Source: Chaetorhynchus papuensis
Taxonomy: Eukaryota > Chordata > Aves > Passeriformes > Rhipiduridae
Assembly: GCA_013396525.1 (NCBI GenBank)
Contig: VWYX01000253.1
Coordinates: 842,780 to 906,779 of the forward strand
DNA length: 64,000 nt
Direction of reading: 5' to 3'
Of this stretch, positions 12,240-23,540 are shown piece after piece (the stretch's first letter is position 1; each line of letters opens with the position of its first letter). The position numbers and the translations under genes are program-made. The notes under the pieces were generated by a model. It saw only the letters and a program-made list of their open reading frames with translations, had not been told where the DNA came from and searched no databases.

Positions 12240-12420
12240 GGAATAGCCACATTAAAAAATGATTTTATAGTTCATTTCTGCTGCTTAGCACCTGTTGCAA
12301 CTGATTAATGAAGTAGCTGCAGGTCCTGATGATATAAATTAGGATGATGAACACAGAGCTGCACTGAACATCACAGGCCAGGCTTAATTCCTAAGCTGCC
12401 CTAATTTTTTCCTGTGAAGG
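12240..12420. promoter_or_regulatory. Candidate conserved noncoding element
   Basis: This A+T-rich, non-repetitive block begins right after a CR1-bearing spacer. It contains AAAAAATGATTTTATAG near 12255, CTGATTAATGAAG near 12301, GATATAAATTAGGATGATG near 12331 and CTTAATTCC near 12383. ATTA words are dense. It is a good enhancer candidate by texture. Confidence 0.4.
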
Positions 12421-13679
12421 ATTCAGTTTGACTTTTAAGAGTGTTGCACACAGGAGAAATGAAAGAACTAATCCCTTCAGCAGGGAAAAAAGGTAAATTT
12501 GCACACATTTGAAACGTCTCGGGTCTCATTTCTTAAACTCTGGGTAATGTGGTCAGAGCATCTTCACACAGATCCTGTGGGTAAACACCAGGATTTGATT
12601 TAATTATCAGAGTGCTTTAATTAATTGTTTTTCATATTCGGTTTGCCTGTGGACACACAGCTGAGTGTCCCCCCCTGCACCCCCAGCTCAGGGGGAAGCA
12701 AACCCAGGAAATGGAGTTTTGGGGATTTCTCAGCACCAACAGCCACTCCTGGAACTTTTATCAAGGTAATTGAACAAACCTCGCTGCTATTCCTGTGTCA
12801 CATCCTGACATCCTCTAATGACTTCAACCCTTTTGTGAGCAGGAATGCATCTGCCTTTATGCATTTACACAGATATACACCCAGCCTGGAAAATCAAATC
12901 TAATTTCCTGGCTGCTGAAACCATCTATAAAGGTAAATGCGGGTGCTGGGGTTTTTTTCTCTCATTCCCTTTCATAGTCATGATGCATTTCATGATTTCT
13001 TTGCTTTACAGCATCCTTTCAAATGACACATTTTATCAGTTCTCTGGGGAGTATTGATGTTTTGCCCTTTTAAACATGTCATTTGATTTTTTTGATGTTC
13101 CTCTCTTACTCTCCATCTGTTTTCTTGTAATGCTTTCATTTGGTGGCAATTTTTCATTGAGTCCCCAAAGGTTTTTTCCAGGAGTTGCCTTGAGCTGATT
13201 TTTTTTCCCACTTGTGTTTGGAAGTGTTTGACATGTGACCCAGTTCCTCCCGTGGGAGTGGGGCTGCTCCTGGGCTCCCCACAGCCTCATTTAGGGATTT
13301 CAGCATGCAGAGCACATTTCCCTGCCTCCAGGATCCCTGGGGATTCAATCAGAGAACAATTTTTAAAAGCAAATGAGGAGAAAAACCCACGGTGATGTTT
13401 TAGATTGTGGACAGGGTTTGTGTGGCTTTGGGGAGGTTTCCAAAAAAAACCAAAATAAAGGGAATCCTGGGATGTCAGAGAGCTGTGCTTCCCTGGTCCC
13501 CTCTGGTTTTCCCATTCCTTTCCCAAAAACAGTGTCCATGATCAGATTTCAAATGGGGATTGTCCTTTGGAAATATTTTCAGAAGTTTCTCTAAGTCAGG
13601 GAGTGTTTTGTGAGGGAAACACTGACGGGAAGCCAAGGTCTGAAGGAGGATCCCATGGTGGAAGCTCCTTCCATAGGAG
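12421..13679. other. Noncoding stretch, moderately A+T-rich
   Basis: No gene is seen. The stretch 12590-12635 has TTTAATTATC and TTTAATTAATTG words and may belong to a regulatory block. The stretch 12900-13200 is T-rich on the plus strand. Several minus-strand frames of 60-90 codons overlap and lack domains. Confidence 0.45.
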
Positions 13680-13680
13680 T

Positions 13681-13701
13681 TCTCCAGTTCTGAACTGGAG
13701 A
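13681..13701. repeat. Perfect 21-bp palindrome
   Basis: Ten bases, TCTCCAGTTC, are followed by one central T and then by their exact reverse complement, GAACTGGAGA. The core reads AGTTC-T-GAACT. It could form a tight cruciform or be bound by a dimeric factor. No specific factor is claimed. Confidence 0.85.
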
Positions 13702-13979
13702 GGTGCCAGGAATCCCTGACCTTGGACATGAACTGGCTGAAGTCAGGAAGCCTCAAACATGAAATATTCAGCTCCTTTAATTCTCTTTTTTACTGAATTT
13801 AATCAAACCTGATTATTTTTAATTTCCTTATCCCTGCTGTTGCTGGCCCAGTTTTCAGCTGAACACCACAAACCCACTCTGGAAATGTCAGAAATCCATG
13901 GAAAACGGCTCCAAGTGTGTGATTCCCTCACTTAGGCCCACCATGCCCCTCATGGCCCAGCGAGTTTACCAGGTTGGAG

Positions 13980-14230
13980 CAGAATTTTATTCCTGGACTT
14001 GTGAACGCCGCTTCCAACTGTTTGCTACTAAATAACTCCTCTGGAAATAAATCCCAAATTATGTTCAGTGTCTGAACATGGAAGTTGTGTGGGGATGAGA
14101 TATTTTCCAGCTTGGCTTCGGCAGCCCCAGCTGATATTTTTCAGGAGTTTTTCATGTGCCGTAAAAGATATTTAGATACGGCCAATTTATAACCCCGGGA
14201 TTATCTGGAACAGCGTTTCCAGGTCTGTTC
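13980..14230. promoter_or_regulatory. Candidate conserved noncoding element with inverted repeat
   Basis: This is a high-complexity A+T-rich block. At 14061-14079 a perfect inverted repeat ATGTTCAG-TGT-CTGAACAT occurs (arms 8 bp, spacer 3). GATATTTTTCAGG near 14132, AAAGATATTTAGATACGG near 14164 and GATTATCTGG near 14199 add GATA-like and A+T words. There is no transposon similarity. Confidence 0.35.
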
Positions 14231-14329
14231 CCATCCAGGATGACTTAAGGGACAAGTGATGTTCAGCTGCATTAGCACAGCAGATGGAGCATTATTCCAG
14301 CCTGGATGGCAGGAGAACACAGAACTCAC

Positions 14330-14720
14330 CTCCAGACTCAGCAGATGTCAATTTATATTAACGAGCAGAGGCAACACACAATATATTTGATTTTCCTTGT
14401 AACCTGTCTCCATTACAAAACATCTGCATACATTATACCCTATTCCAGATGTTTAAAATTAATGCTGTAGCAAACAGCTCCCATTTTTGCCTTTCGCTGA
14501 TAATTTTTTTTGTCAGCATAGAAATTAGGTCTGATAAAAATGAGAGAGCTGGTGATGGGCTCGGTGTGTTTGGGAGTCTATTACACCATCAATTGCAGTT
14601 CCCCGGGCTGCTAAAAGCAGCAATAAGACAAGACTGCTTGTCACATATTTATGAGCTTATGAACCTTCCTGTCCCTTTTGTTATCCCTTCCCCTGGCAGT
14701 GCAGAGACTGAACCTTGAAT
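14330..14720. promoter_or_regulatory. Strong candidate conserved noncoding element
   Basis: Nearly 400 bp of continuous A+T-rich, high-complexity sequence with no repeats. Words include TTTATATTAACGAG near 14351, ACAATATATTTGATTTTCC near 14378, AAAATTAATGC near 14455, CTGATAATTTT near 14497, CATCAATTGCAG near 14587 and CATATTTATGAGC near 14644. By texture it is among the best enhancer candidates in the window. Confidence 0.45.
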
Positions 14721-15284
14721 TAATGCGGGAAGGATGAGGCTCCGCTCTCTGCTCCATCCGTCCTGGTGCCTGGCAGTTTGTAAATGTCACCCTGGAATCG
14801 GGGACAAGGAGCTGTGTGGCTGGAGCCATCGAGGCTGGCGTTGTCACAGCTTCCCAGGAAATGGATGGAGCAGTAATGAGCAGCAGATAAGCTCCTTTAA
14901 TCTTAATGCCCTTTGTATTTTCCTTTATCTTCGCCACAATCTACAGATGAATCTCCTAAGGGTGCAGACCCTAAATCTTCTGTCCACAATCAGCTGTAAA
15001 TCCTAAAGCTGGAGAGCCTCTGGTTGGCCTGAAAAGAGCCTTTCATGGAAACGGGCAGGGCCTGAAGAATGGCTGGGAAAATATTCAAGGAATAATTGCA
15101 GCAACCGATCTGGAGAGGTTTTGTGGCATCTCCCACTTCTCGTTCTCCAAAGCTTTTCCTGTGGCAGGGTTTGATGGGACCTGCGGGAAGCAGAGGGATC
15201 CTGCTCATGAGGAGGAGTTCATGAAAAGCTCAGGGGCACCCAGGGGAGCGGAGTGAAGAAGTTTGGGGTGTTCACAGGGAATCC
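14721..15284. other. Noncoding stretch with A+T-rich segment
   Basis: No gene is seen. The part 14870-14960 contains CAGTAATGAGCAGCAGATAAG, TTTAATCTTAATGCCC and TTTATCTTCGCC words (GATA-like AGATAA and homeodomain-like) and may be an extension of the preceding block. The rest is spacer. Confidence 0.4.
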
Positions 15285-15316
15285 CACAAGGGTTTGGGTT
15301 GGAAGGACCTGAAATC
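15285..15316 (-). mobile_element. Very short CR1-like remnant
   Basis: The run 'aagggtttgggttggaagg' near 15288, continuing into 'acctgaaat', matches the extreme 3' end of CR1 on the minus strand. Only about 30 bp are recognisable, so this may be a decayed copy or chance similarity. Confidence 0.4.
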
Positions 15317-15989
15317 GCACCTGAGGCAGCGCTGGGGGCTCAGTGGGGCCTCCCCGGCTGTTCCTGGGCTCTGGCTGAGCTCCACCAGCACAGTGAAGTT
15401 GGTTTTGTTTGCAGCACGATGGGAACCTTTGCTGGGCTGGGTTCTGCCGGGTTTGCTGTGGCTCCCTGCACCAATCCGCCAGTGGTGGGTGAGGATGGAG
15501 GGCTTCGGTCAGGGACACAAAGTATTTATTTCAGATTTTCCCCCAGCGTAGCCCATTTGCAATCCTGCTTCATTACAAAGGCCGGGGAGGTCACGGACAG
15601 GTGGAAAATCCAAGGCACTCTCCTGCCTCTGCCACCGAGTGGGAAAGTTTGCAGAGACAAATGGTCCTGTTCCCTCCGTGCCCGAGTTTATTCAGCTGGA
15701 TAACGGCAGCATTAAACCCACGGCGGAGGACAGAGATGAATAGAGCAGGATCCCTCCCGCTCCACACAGGTGACAGGAGGAAAAAAGTTGTTAATCCTTT
15801 GGAAAAATCGGCCAGCAGCGTGGAATCTGCATTTGTGGAGCCGCAGGAGCAGCGCAGGGCCCTGCAGCTGAGAACGCAGCCGGCCCAGGAGCTGCTGGAG
15901 GAGGAGGAGCGGGGCTGAGCTGCTGGGGCACAGCAAAGTTTGGGAGCCCCGGTGTTCCCGGGAGGGTGCCAGGGATGGGAGCAGATTAT
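15317..15989. other. Noncoding stretch, G+C-rich
   Basis: No gene is supported. A minus-strand frame of 199 codons (15591-16190) runs through this stretch into the next block. It shows a serine-rich run caused by a CTC/CTG-rich patch at 15886-15911 and has no recognisable domain. A plus-strand frame also crosses it. Confidence 0.45.
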
Positions 15990-16500
15990 CCGTGAGATAG
16001 CAGGAAACCTCCTCCTGAAGCGATCCAAGTCTTTAATCATTATCCCGAAAGCACAAAGCAGCTCCAGACACACACCAGGCTCGCTGAAAGACTTGTCAAG
16101 ACTGAAAGGGTAATTCACAAATTCACTAAAATTCCCTGCTCCACTGAGCAATGTGACAGCTCTGCCGACCGCAGTAACATTTCTATTCAAACTGGCTTTG
16201 GTGCTGGAGCTATAAATATCCCTGCAATATTTCCTGCTTCAGAACATAAAGACAGCTTTACAGTGCTGATAAAATAGAAATTACTTTCTCTCGGAGGTCT
16301 AGCTGGAATTTTAATGTCTGTTTTGCAATAAAGCAGCTCCTCCACAATTCGATTTGAGGGAAAGAAAACAAACGGTCTAATTTAGTTACAGTAATGACTC
16401 CTCTTGGATTGTTGGCCACAGCTGAGTCTGGGCTGGGGAAGTTTGTAGTGGTGAGCACGGAGATGATTTTTATTGTAATATGAATCCTTTTTATCCTTTA
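15990..16500. promoter_or_regulatory. Candidate conserved noncoding element pair
   Basis: These are two adjoining A+T-rich, non-repetitive blocks. The first (15990-16260) has TTTAATCATTATCC near 16032, TAATTCACAAATTCAC near 16111 and TATAAATATCC near 16211. The second (16260-16500) has GATAAAATAGAAATTAC near 16268, CTAATTTAGTTACAG near 16377 and ATTGTAATATG near 16472. No transposon similarity is seen. Confidence 0.35.
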
Positions 16501-16949
16501 AATGTATAGAAACACACACACCCCTGCTTAATTACAGCCAGGGAAAAACAGGGCCCGGGAGAGTAAAAGGTCATTAAAGTTTACAACCTCTGACAGTGTT
16601 CCTGGAGAAACTGTCACAGCTCTAAAGCTGGTGACCAAGGATGACCTGCATTAAAAAGGGTTCTTCAGCTGAAAAGAGAAGTTGTAACTGTTGGGCTCAT
16701 CAGTGTTGCCTTTAATTATCCATAAACGCCACCCTGGTTCTCGTTAGCGCCTTCAAAGGAAAAGGAAAGGATTTTGTCCAGAGTTCTGTTTTGCATTTGT
16801 TGGTTGCAGACAGCGGGGAAGAGACCTGGAGCGGTTAAATGGGGAAGGGAGTGAAAAATAATGAAAGATAAGGATTCTCCATTTGCATTTTGGCACAGGT
16901 GGAGTGTCCTGAGCACGGGGCCAGCGAATGGTCTGGAACACCAAGGACA
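16501..16949. other. Noncoding stretch with one POU octamer
   Basis: No gene is seen. A short A+T-rich segment (about 16850-16900) carries AAATAATGAAAGATAAGG followed by an exact octamer ATTTGCAT at 16881-16888. TTTAATTATCC occurs near 16710. Confidence 0.4.
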
Positions 16950-17049
16950 GAGCCCAGGCCAGGCTGGAGCACCCCGGGGCAGTAGGAGGTGTCCCTGGCA
17001 CTGGAGGGGCTTTAAGTCCCTCCCAACCCACACCAGTCCGGTTTTCTGA
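16950..17049 (+). mobile_element. CR1 LINE 3'-end fragment, decayed
   Basis: In the plus direction the order 'gccaggctggagca', 'ggaggtgtccctgg', 'gggctttaagtccctccc' and 'aacccacaccagtccggtt' follows the CR1 terminus. The match is imperfect, which suggests an older copy. Coding sequence is absent. Confidence 0.7.
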
Positions 17050-17329
17050 TTATTGACCTCCCCTGGACTTCACCTTTGCTCTTCCTGCAGAAATCCCTTT
17101 CCTGCCCCCGTGCTGAGGTGGCCCTGGCTTTGGGCTAAATGGTGCTGGAAAAGATGAAGCAGCTGCAAACACGACCAAACTTCGGGAGCAGTGGCAGAGG
17201 TGGAGCAGCGTGTCACTGACTGACAGCACTGAGAGGAGAAATTTTGTTTCTCCTTCTCTTCTCTGCTGGATTTATTTGTTTGTGGTTTAGTCTGAGCTCT
17301 CCTTGCGTGCCTGTGAAATGCCTAGCAAG
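17050..17329. other. Spacer, nothing recognised
   Basis: Mixed composition. No gene, repeat family or strong motif cluster is seen. Confidence 0.5.
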
Positions 17330-17620
17330 CTTCCAGGGCTGCATAAATAAATAATAACTATTTAGAATCTTCTAAAAGATACATAAGTGTATTTCTTTTC
17401 ATAGACCTAAAGCTAATGGAAACCTCTGAGTTTTTATTTCAATGACAAAGCAGCCCTGGAGCAGCTGTGTGGGACTCAAATGGAGTCAGCTGCAAATGTT
17501 AGATACTATTTCCTTTAAAGAATTAGAATTTATAGTGCTGCAATGAATGCTGATTTATAGATATTTAAAGGAAAATAAATCCCTGTAGATATATTTTTTT
17601 ATTTCAAAAGGGAATGTGTG
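17330..17620. promoter_or_regulatory. Candidate conserved noncoding element, very A+T-rich
   Basis: This A+T-rich block has ATAAATAAATAATAACTATTTAG near 17344, AAAGATACATAAGTG near 17374, AGATACTATTTCC near 17500, AATTAGAATTTATAG near 17521 and ATTTATAGATATTTAAAGG near 17551. Some simple-sequence character is present, but most of it is complex. Confidence 0.35.
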
Positions 17621-18479
17621 ATGATGGCTTCCACTGCTTTGGGATAATGGTGCAGCAGGCTCCTGAAAGCTGTGGTGTCACATAGCAGGGAAAATTAGGG
17701 ACATTTTACAACAACCTGTTGACTTCTGTTCTCAGAGAGTCCTTCCTGAAAGCCAGCACTAAGTGGCTGGGGGGAAGAACATCAATCCTGCCCAGTTCCA
17801 TGGAAAAGCCTTTTCTGGGCAGTGGGTCTGCTGATGTCTTGCACACATAACACTGGTGGATGGGTTTTGCTCTGGAATGCTTTAAACCATCCAGACAAAT
17901 AATGAACTCTGAAAGAGGCATTTTTTTCTGTTGAAGAAATATCAAGAACAATCTGGCAGAGTTGTTATTTTTGAAGGGAAAAGCTTTTATTCTAGAGGAC
18001 AAATGATTCCTTTGGCATTCCTGTTTTGCCTCTCAGGGCCCATGGGCTGCTCCCAGGGTGCCATCAATGAGACCCAAACCCAACCAGAGCTCTCAAAGTG
18101 CAGGGAAATTTCACTGAAGGGGCACCTGAACCTGCACAGGAAAAGGTTTCAACATCTGTAGGTCAGGAGGATTGCCAGGAAGGAGGATGAGACACAAATT
18201 GTCTGATGGGGAGGAGAAAAAGGCACCAAGAGTTGATTTGTTTTTCAGGGTCATCCCAAAAGGATGCCAGAACTTGCCCTGTTCAATCCAAACGTGCCTG
18301 AGTGTTACAGCCTTCAAAAGGGAGGATAAATTCAGTATATTTGATCTTAACATGTGCCTCGCTCGTGCCTTGGCAAACAGAGGCATCGCTCCCAAGCTGG
18401 ACTTGCAAATTCCGGCTCCTGTAAAGCAGCCATGGAAGAGGAGTGAGCTCTGCTTCTCCTGCCAGCTCTCCTTGGTGTG
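17621..18479. other. Noncoding stretch, no gene seen
   Basis: A plus-strand open frame of 211 codons spans 18172-18807 and a minus-strand frame of 94 codons overlaps it. Neither translation shows a domain I recognise, and codon texture does not differ from flanks. I treat them as chance frames. Confidence 0.45.
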
Positions 18480-18700
18480 GATGTTCCAGGCAATCCGAGC
18501 ACAATTGCATTTAGATTACATCCCATCCACAGTGAGTGGCAAATCATCGCTGCTCCCTCTGACACTCAGTGTAATAACATTAACCATGATGAATTTCCCT
18601 TTACTGTTCATGTGGCCTCCATACGTTATTCCAGCTGAATTCCATTGGAACGGAGCACTAATTAATGTCTGCTGCTTATCAAGTGGTGCCCACTTCTCCC
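18480..18700. promoter_or_regulatory. Candidate conserved noncoding element
   Basis: This is a high-complexity block with CACAATTGCATTTAGATTAC near 18500, TAATAACATTAACCATGATG near 18571, CATACGTTATTCC near 18619 and CACTAATTAATG near 18656. ATTA words recur at short spacing. No repeat similarity is seen. Confidence 0.4.
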
Positions 18701-19539
18701 TTCCACCCCCCTCTGATATTGAGGAATTACAAATGGGAATGCTGCATGAACTGCCACTGGTGCCAGGGAATCTCCACAGGGTGGAAGAAGTCAAGTTTTG
18801 GTTCTGATGCCAGGCTTATATCAAAATAACACCATGTTCTTCCAAACTCAGCATTAAATGAGGTTTGCCAAGGAGCTGAGACCATTTTCAAGAGTGATTC
18901 TGTGACAAATTTCCTTATTAATTCTCCAGAACCTTAAAAGTTCAGCTTCTTCCCCCCTTGGAGATGCTGGATAATAGAATGGGGCTGAAAACCCACAAAT
19001 CAACAGTTCTGGCTGAAATGAAACCCAAGGGGCAGCCCCAGCCATTTCCCAGGCTCAGTTTCCAGGTTAAACCCCCCAGAAATGCAGCAGAGCTCACCCG
19101 AGCCCCGGGCTTGAAGGGATCTCCCCGCCAGGTGAGAGAATTCCCAAAGCACAGCTGAGAAATCCCTTCCCGGCACCTTAAAGTCACCAAGTCCAGAGCG
19201 GAGGTGGTTGAGGTTTTCCTCTGAGGCCCCGTTCTCCTCGCGGGATGCTGGCTGCAGCCTAATTGGCAGATTTAATTAGTGCCTGCTCCTCGGAGCCGGC
19301 CTGCCACAAGATGTCATCCTTCCGACAGCTCTGTCTTCCCCTGGCCTGGACTTCTCTGTCGTGGCCACTCTGGAAGGACCTCTGTGGTCACTGCAGGCCG
19401 GTTCCTGCTGGCAGCTTCTCCCCAGAAAAGCAAAGTCATTTTCTCCCAGTGACTGATTCCTTGCCAAACTTGGGAATTCGGGATAGGGGGAGAAGAGTTT
19501 TCTCTGCGAGAGTCAAACAACAGATTCCTGGCAGCAGAG
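18701..19539. other. Noncoding stretch with small homeodomain-type island
   Basis: This is mostly G+C-rich spacer. At 19256-19285 the words CCTAATTGG and TTTAATTAGTG lie 10-15 bp apart and resemble paired homeodomain sites. A plus-strand frame of 155 codons (19263-19730) crosses this and shows no domain. Confidence 0.4.
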
Positions 19540-20010
19540 CGCAAGAGTTAAACCATGCAAACGACTCTAATAAGCATAATTTAAACCTGTGGTTTTCTTT
19601 TTATGGCAGTTTCATATTCGGTGTTTTATATTCCAATTTTCCACCTTTTAGTCTTGCTTCTTCCTCTTTTTGCTGCGGAGCCCTATCGCAAATGGGAGGG
19701 CAATTACCAGGCGAGCATGTAGTTGTTTAATTGAAACACTTATAGGTGTACACTTAAAAACTGTAAAGACTTTTATGGAATGGCAATGCCTTAATAGGCT
19801 CCTGTGTATGTACATTGTAATCTAATTCTGTGCCCTGTGAGCATTGCTGGGGGAAGCTGTTAATTTATGGTTCCCGGGAGCAATAAAGCAATAACAGTAA
19901 TCGAGAGGTGCAATATCCCCTGCTTAGGGGGCATTTATGGGTGTGTATTAAAACTATAAATACATCAGCACGCTGCAGAACTGATCCATAGAAAATGAAA
20001 GATAAGCTCT
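19540..20010. promoter_or_regulatory. Strong candidate conserved noncoding element
   Basis: About 470 bp of continuous complex A+T-rich sequence. It includes CATGCAAACGACTC near 19554, AATAAGCATAATTTAAACC near 19569, GTTTAATTGAAAC near 19724, GTAATCTAATTCTG near 19816, GTTAATTTATGG near 19859, CAATAACAGTAATCG near 19889 and AACTATAAATACATC near 19951. It has no repeat content and is one of the clearest enhancer-like blocks here. Confidence 0.45.
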
Positions 20011-20654
20011 CCTCCCTGTAAAATGGGGGGTTTTCCAGCAGAAGAGCAGCCTGATTAACTCATGGTTGGCATCGGATCCCAGTGCCCAGCAGGGACTGAG
20101 GAGGAGCCAAGTGACCAAGTGACCGCCTCCCCTGTCCCCAGGTGTCCCCAGAGCTGCCCTGCTTCACCCCAGCAGCTGCAATTCAGCAGCATTTCCTAGG
20201 ACACTGCTTGACAGACTTGGTGCAAACACTTCATTTTAACCAAGCTGGAGCGAGCAGGGGTGACAGGGAGGGATAATTACCTTGTCTACACCAGGGCTCT
20301 GGGCAGGCACGGTGACATTTCAGAAATCCGAGCGGCTTTGTTGTGTTGTGATTGGGAAAAGAATGGAGGGCAGAGCCCCTGACATTCCAGACTGCCAACA
20401 GCTCCTCAGGGAGGGCTGGCAGAGCCCTCTGTCCCTCCAGAAATGAGCTGCTGCAGTAAATATTCTGCTTTACTGGGTTAATAACTGCGACTGGAGAAGA
20501 ACTGGGAGCCAGAACCAACTGGTTTTGATTCGGAGCCTGCACAGGTTCCTCCGAATTTTTCTCTTCTTCACTGTGTTAATGTAAAGTTCCACTGCTGAAT
20601 TCTCATGGGTGCAATGCTCTGCCCTGGGGTGGTTCCCAGAGCTGACCCATCTCA
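20011..20654. other. Spacer, nothing recognised
   Basis: Mixed G+C-rich sequence. A minus-strand frame of 103 codons (20231-20542) has no recognisable domain. No RNA gene or transposon is seen until the CR1 remnant. Confidence 0.5.
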
Positions 20655-20722
20655 TTCCCCCTCTGCCATGGGCAGGGGCACCTTCCACTATCCCAGCTTG
20701 CTCCAAGCCTCATCCAACTTAT
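20655..20722 (-). mobile_element. Short CR1 3'-end remnant
   Basis: On the minus strand the blocks 'ctgccatgggcaggggcacc', 'ttccactatcccagcttgct' and 'ccaagcctcatccaactt' follow the CR1 terminal consensus. About 68 bp remain. Confidence 0.7.
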
Positions 20723-22608
20723 CTTCTGTTTCACCCTTTTAAAATGAGGTTGAAAATAAGTGTTTATTTTGAGTAAAGGTTGTGTGAGTACAGATTGATT
20801 TTAATATTCAAACAGAGCTTTGAGACCTTCTAGAACGAGATTGTTCAGGAGCAGAGCTGTGCCGTCAGCAATTTTTCCCTTTTCCCTGTTTCCTGGTGAA
20901 GGCTGCGAGTTCTCCTTCCCCTCTCTGGTGAGGCTGTCCCAGGAATCCAGAGCTCAGGTGCAATTTATGAGCTGCAGCACAGAAAGGTCCAAAGGAAAGA
21001 TGCCACTTTAATAAATAAACAGCGAATCTGCATCATTGTCTGGTGGCTCCTTGCGCTGCTCCATGATTTTCCCATTCCCTGTGCTTTAAGGAATTTATCC
21101 ATGAGCTGTTCACTCCTCCCTGGGAAAGGCTGCTGACAGAAAGGCCCTCCCAGGCCGTGCCTACCCAGACCCATCACTTTATCAGGAACCAGCTGCTTGG
21201 CACAGGCCTTGCCAACTCAGCAACTCTGTCTGCTCTTCCCTTGAGGAATCCGTTCACCTCATCTCCAAAGAGAGACAGGGGGAAAAAATTCCATCTGTTA
21301 CAGCTCAGAGCTAGAAAGCTCCATAATTGCGTGGGTACACAGGCTGCATACCAAATTTTTTGTTTTAGGAAGCACTTAGGGAGCGTTCATTCTCCTTTTA
21401 TTGTTGTTCCCTCCTCACAAGTGACTGTATTTCACCTCCTCTGGGACACAGAGCGAGGATTTCTGGGCGAATTTCTGGCTTAACGATGCCAGGGAGGTGT
21501 TTGGAACCACAAATCCATCCTGGAAAATCTGTGTGCTGTCCTGAGGTCTGAGGGGAGACCTTCTGCTTCTCCAGAGTCCCTGACAGGAGGGGGCAGCCGG
21601 GGGAGGTCAGGTTCTGCAGCGGCTTCCAGTGAATCTTGGGGGGGCATCACAGCGAGAAAAAAATCCTCCTAAAAGCAGTTTACAAGGAGGAAATATTGCA
21701 GAACTCCTTGCAGAAAGAGTTTGGGCCAAACGTCTTTCATCCCTCTGCTGCTGGCTTTGATTCTTCGGGTATAGTCAGACCTCAGACTGAATAGCAAGTG
21801 GTTCTGCTTTATTTGTTTTTATTGCTGCCAAAAGGGAAAAAAAAAAGTCAGAGTAAACAGTGGGATGTTTGCAACCTTCTCACATTAGGCAGATTGAATA
21901 AACTGGCTTGCAGTTGATTGTTTTCCTTCGGATCAGTCATTGCATTTGTATTTATTCGATTTTATGGGTGTAGTTCTGGGACTTTTGTCTTGGATTTTTT
22001 TTTTTGCAGCGCGACTTGTGGTGAGGGAGATGGGAACACGGACAGCTCTTACCTTTCCTCCCCATCCACGCAGGGTTTGCAGAATGGGATGACAGAAATT
22101 GGGATGGATGAGCCATGGCACTGAGGGGATGCAGAGCCCTTCATGCACCGAGCCTGATCCTCTCTCCCCCAGCACCCAGGGAATTCCCTGCACGGGGAGC
22201 AGGGTGGGATTGCGGGGCTGGGGAGAGGGGCACCCCCAGGAATTCCCACAATCTCCCTACACTTCCACTTTCCAAGACTCCATCTTGTGCCCACTGATGG
22301 CAAAAGCAATTCCCTGAGAACCTCTGCCCTGCAGCAGCCTCGGCTCCCCAGCCAGGCACCCACGCCCCGCTGGTTTCTCCCTCTCCCGGGTCTGGAATTC
22401 ACCCAACAATGCGAAAAGAGCAGGAGGAGCTGCCGGCAGCACCTGCCTCTCCTGATAAGGGTGGCACAGCCACGGTGTCACCTGCACTCACATCTTTTTG
22501 TCCCTTTTTTCCCTTCCCTTTCAGCATTATTGCAGCTCTCAGAGCACGGGGGAGGGAAAACAGGGCAGGCAGCGCTCACGAATTCCCCAAAATCCACCGT
22601 CAGCCTGG
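20723..22608. other. Noncoding stretch with one CTCF-like word
   Basis: No gene is supported. A plus-strand word ACAGGAGGGGGCA at 21583-21595 fits the core of the CTCF motif but not its 5' part. A T-run is at about 21995-22005. Several overlapping frames at 22049-22814 lie in G+C-rich DNA on both strands and lack domains. Confidence 0.4.
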
Positions 22609-22621
22609 CGCCATCTCAGGG
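22609..22621 (-). promoter_or_regulatory. Possible CTCF site
   Basis: Read on minus, the 13-mer is CCCTGAGATGGCG, extended by CC. The AGATGGCG core matches the CTCF consensus well, while three upstream positions deviate. The binding call is an inference from the motif alone. Confidence 0.35.
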
Positions 22622-22779
22622 ACTTGTAGCTCCAAAAATCCACATTTCCCTGTTTTTCTTAGAAGGCAAAATGAGTTGGAGTCGTGTGGCACTGCTGAGC
22701 AGGGAGAGGAGTGAAAAAAGTGAATGTGGGGGTTTTTTCATGCCTCACAAATGCAAACAGGTTGTGGTTATTCCCTTTA

Positions 22780-22990
22780 TGCAAGGGCATAGTAAGTGCA
22801 AGAACACTCATTAATTATGTATAATGCTCACAGTTCAGTTGCCAAAAAATCGTATTTTTGGATATTGTTCACCAGAATATGACTTTAACCTACTGTCACC
22901 ATTATTTTGCACATTGTGGTGTTTTAATGAACATATGGCACCACATTAGCTCACACAAGCCCCTGATTCTCTAACTAAGTTGGTTGGTTA
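22780..22990. promoter_or_regulatory. Strong candidate conserved noncoding element
   Basis: This is an A+T-rich, fully non-repetitive block. It has CATTAATTATGTATAATGC near 22809, AAAAAATCGTATTTTTGGATATTG near 22844, GACTTTAACC near 22880, CATTATTTTGCAC near 22900, GTTTTAATGAACATATGG near 22920 and CTAACTAAGTTGG near 22972. It reads like a deeply constrained enhancer. Conservation is untested. Confidence 0.45.
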
Positions 22991-23309
22991 GATGCAGTGG
23001 GCATTGTGTGCATCACAAACCCTGCTGAATATTGAAATACTCGGGGACGGGAGCAGTGGAGCTGCTCCTCCTTTGCATTCTGGTGAGCCCTGGCTGTGTG
23101 TGAATATCAAACGCTGCCCCGGACCTGAAGGGACCGTTCCTGACCCTGCTGCCAGAGCCTGGCCTTCAATTAAATCAATCTGCAGCTCCCGACGTGGCCC
23201 CAGCCCACTCCCAGCTCTCAGCAAGGAGAAAATCTGTTGATCTCTGAAATGTCTGCAGACATCACAGTTCCATGTGAGCATCTTCAAAGGATCTGCCTTT
23301 CCCCCTGCC

Positions 23310-23540
23310 ACAGCACATTGTTTTAAAGCTGATCTCATAATTGTATCGATTCATTTTTTTTTGGTTCTCTGCGTCAAAGCACTTCTTTAATCAAAAGTAA
23401 ATTATGTAAAGGCCATTAGGGTCAGCCCAGCCAGCAAAATGAAAACTGCAATACATCATTTATTTGTAAATGTCAGTGAAATCTGCAGATCGATATCCTG
23501 CCCGATGTGATTGATATTTATTATTTTCTATAACTCCTGA
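23310..23540. promoter_or_regulatory. Candidate conserved noncoding element
   Basis: The block contains CATAATTGTATCGATTC near 23335, GTAAATTATGTAAAGG near 23397, ATACATCATTTATTTG near 23451, AGATCGATATCC near 23486 and TGATTGATATTTATTATTTTC near 23508. It changes abruptly to G+C-rich sequence at about 23540. Confidence 0.4.

Noticed and set aside
15591..16190. 199-codon minus-strand frame with a serine run
   Set aside because: The serine run comes from a CTC/CTG-rich patch, the frame continues into an A+T-rich noncoding-type block, and no domain is recognised.
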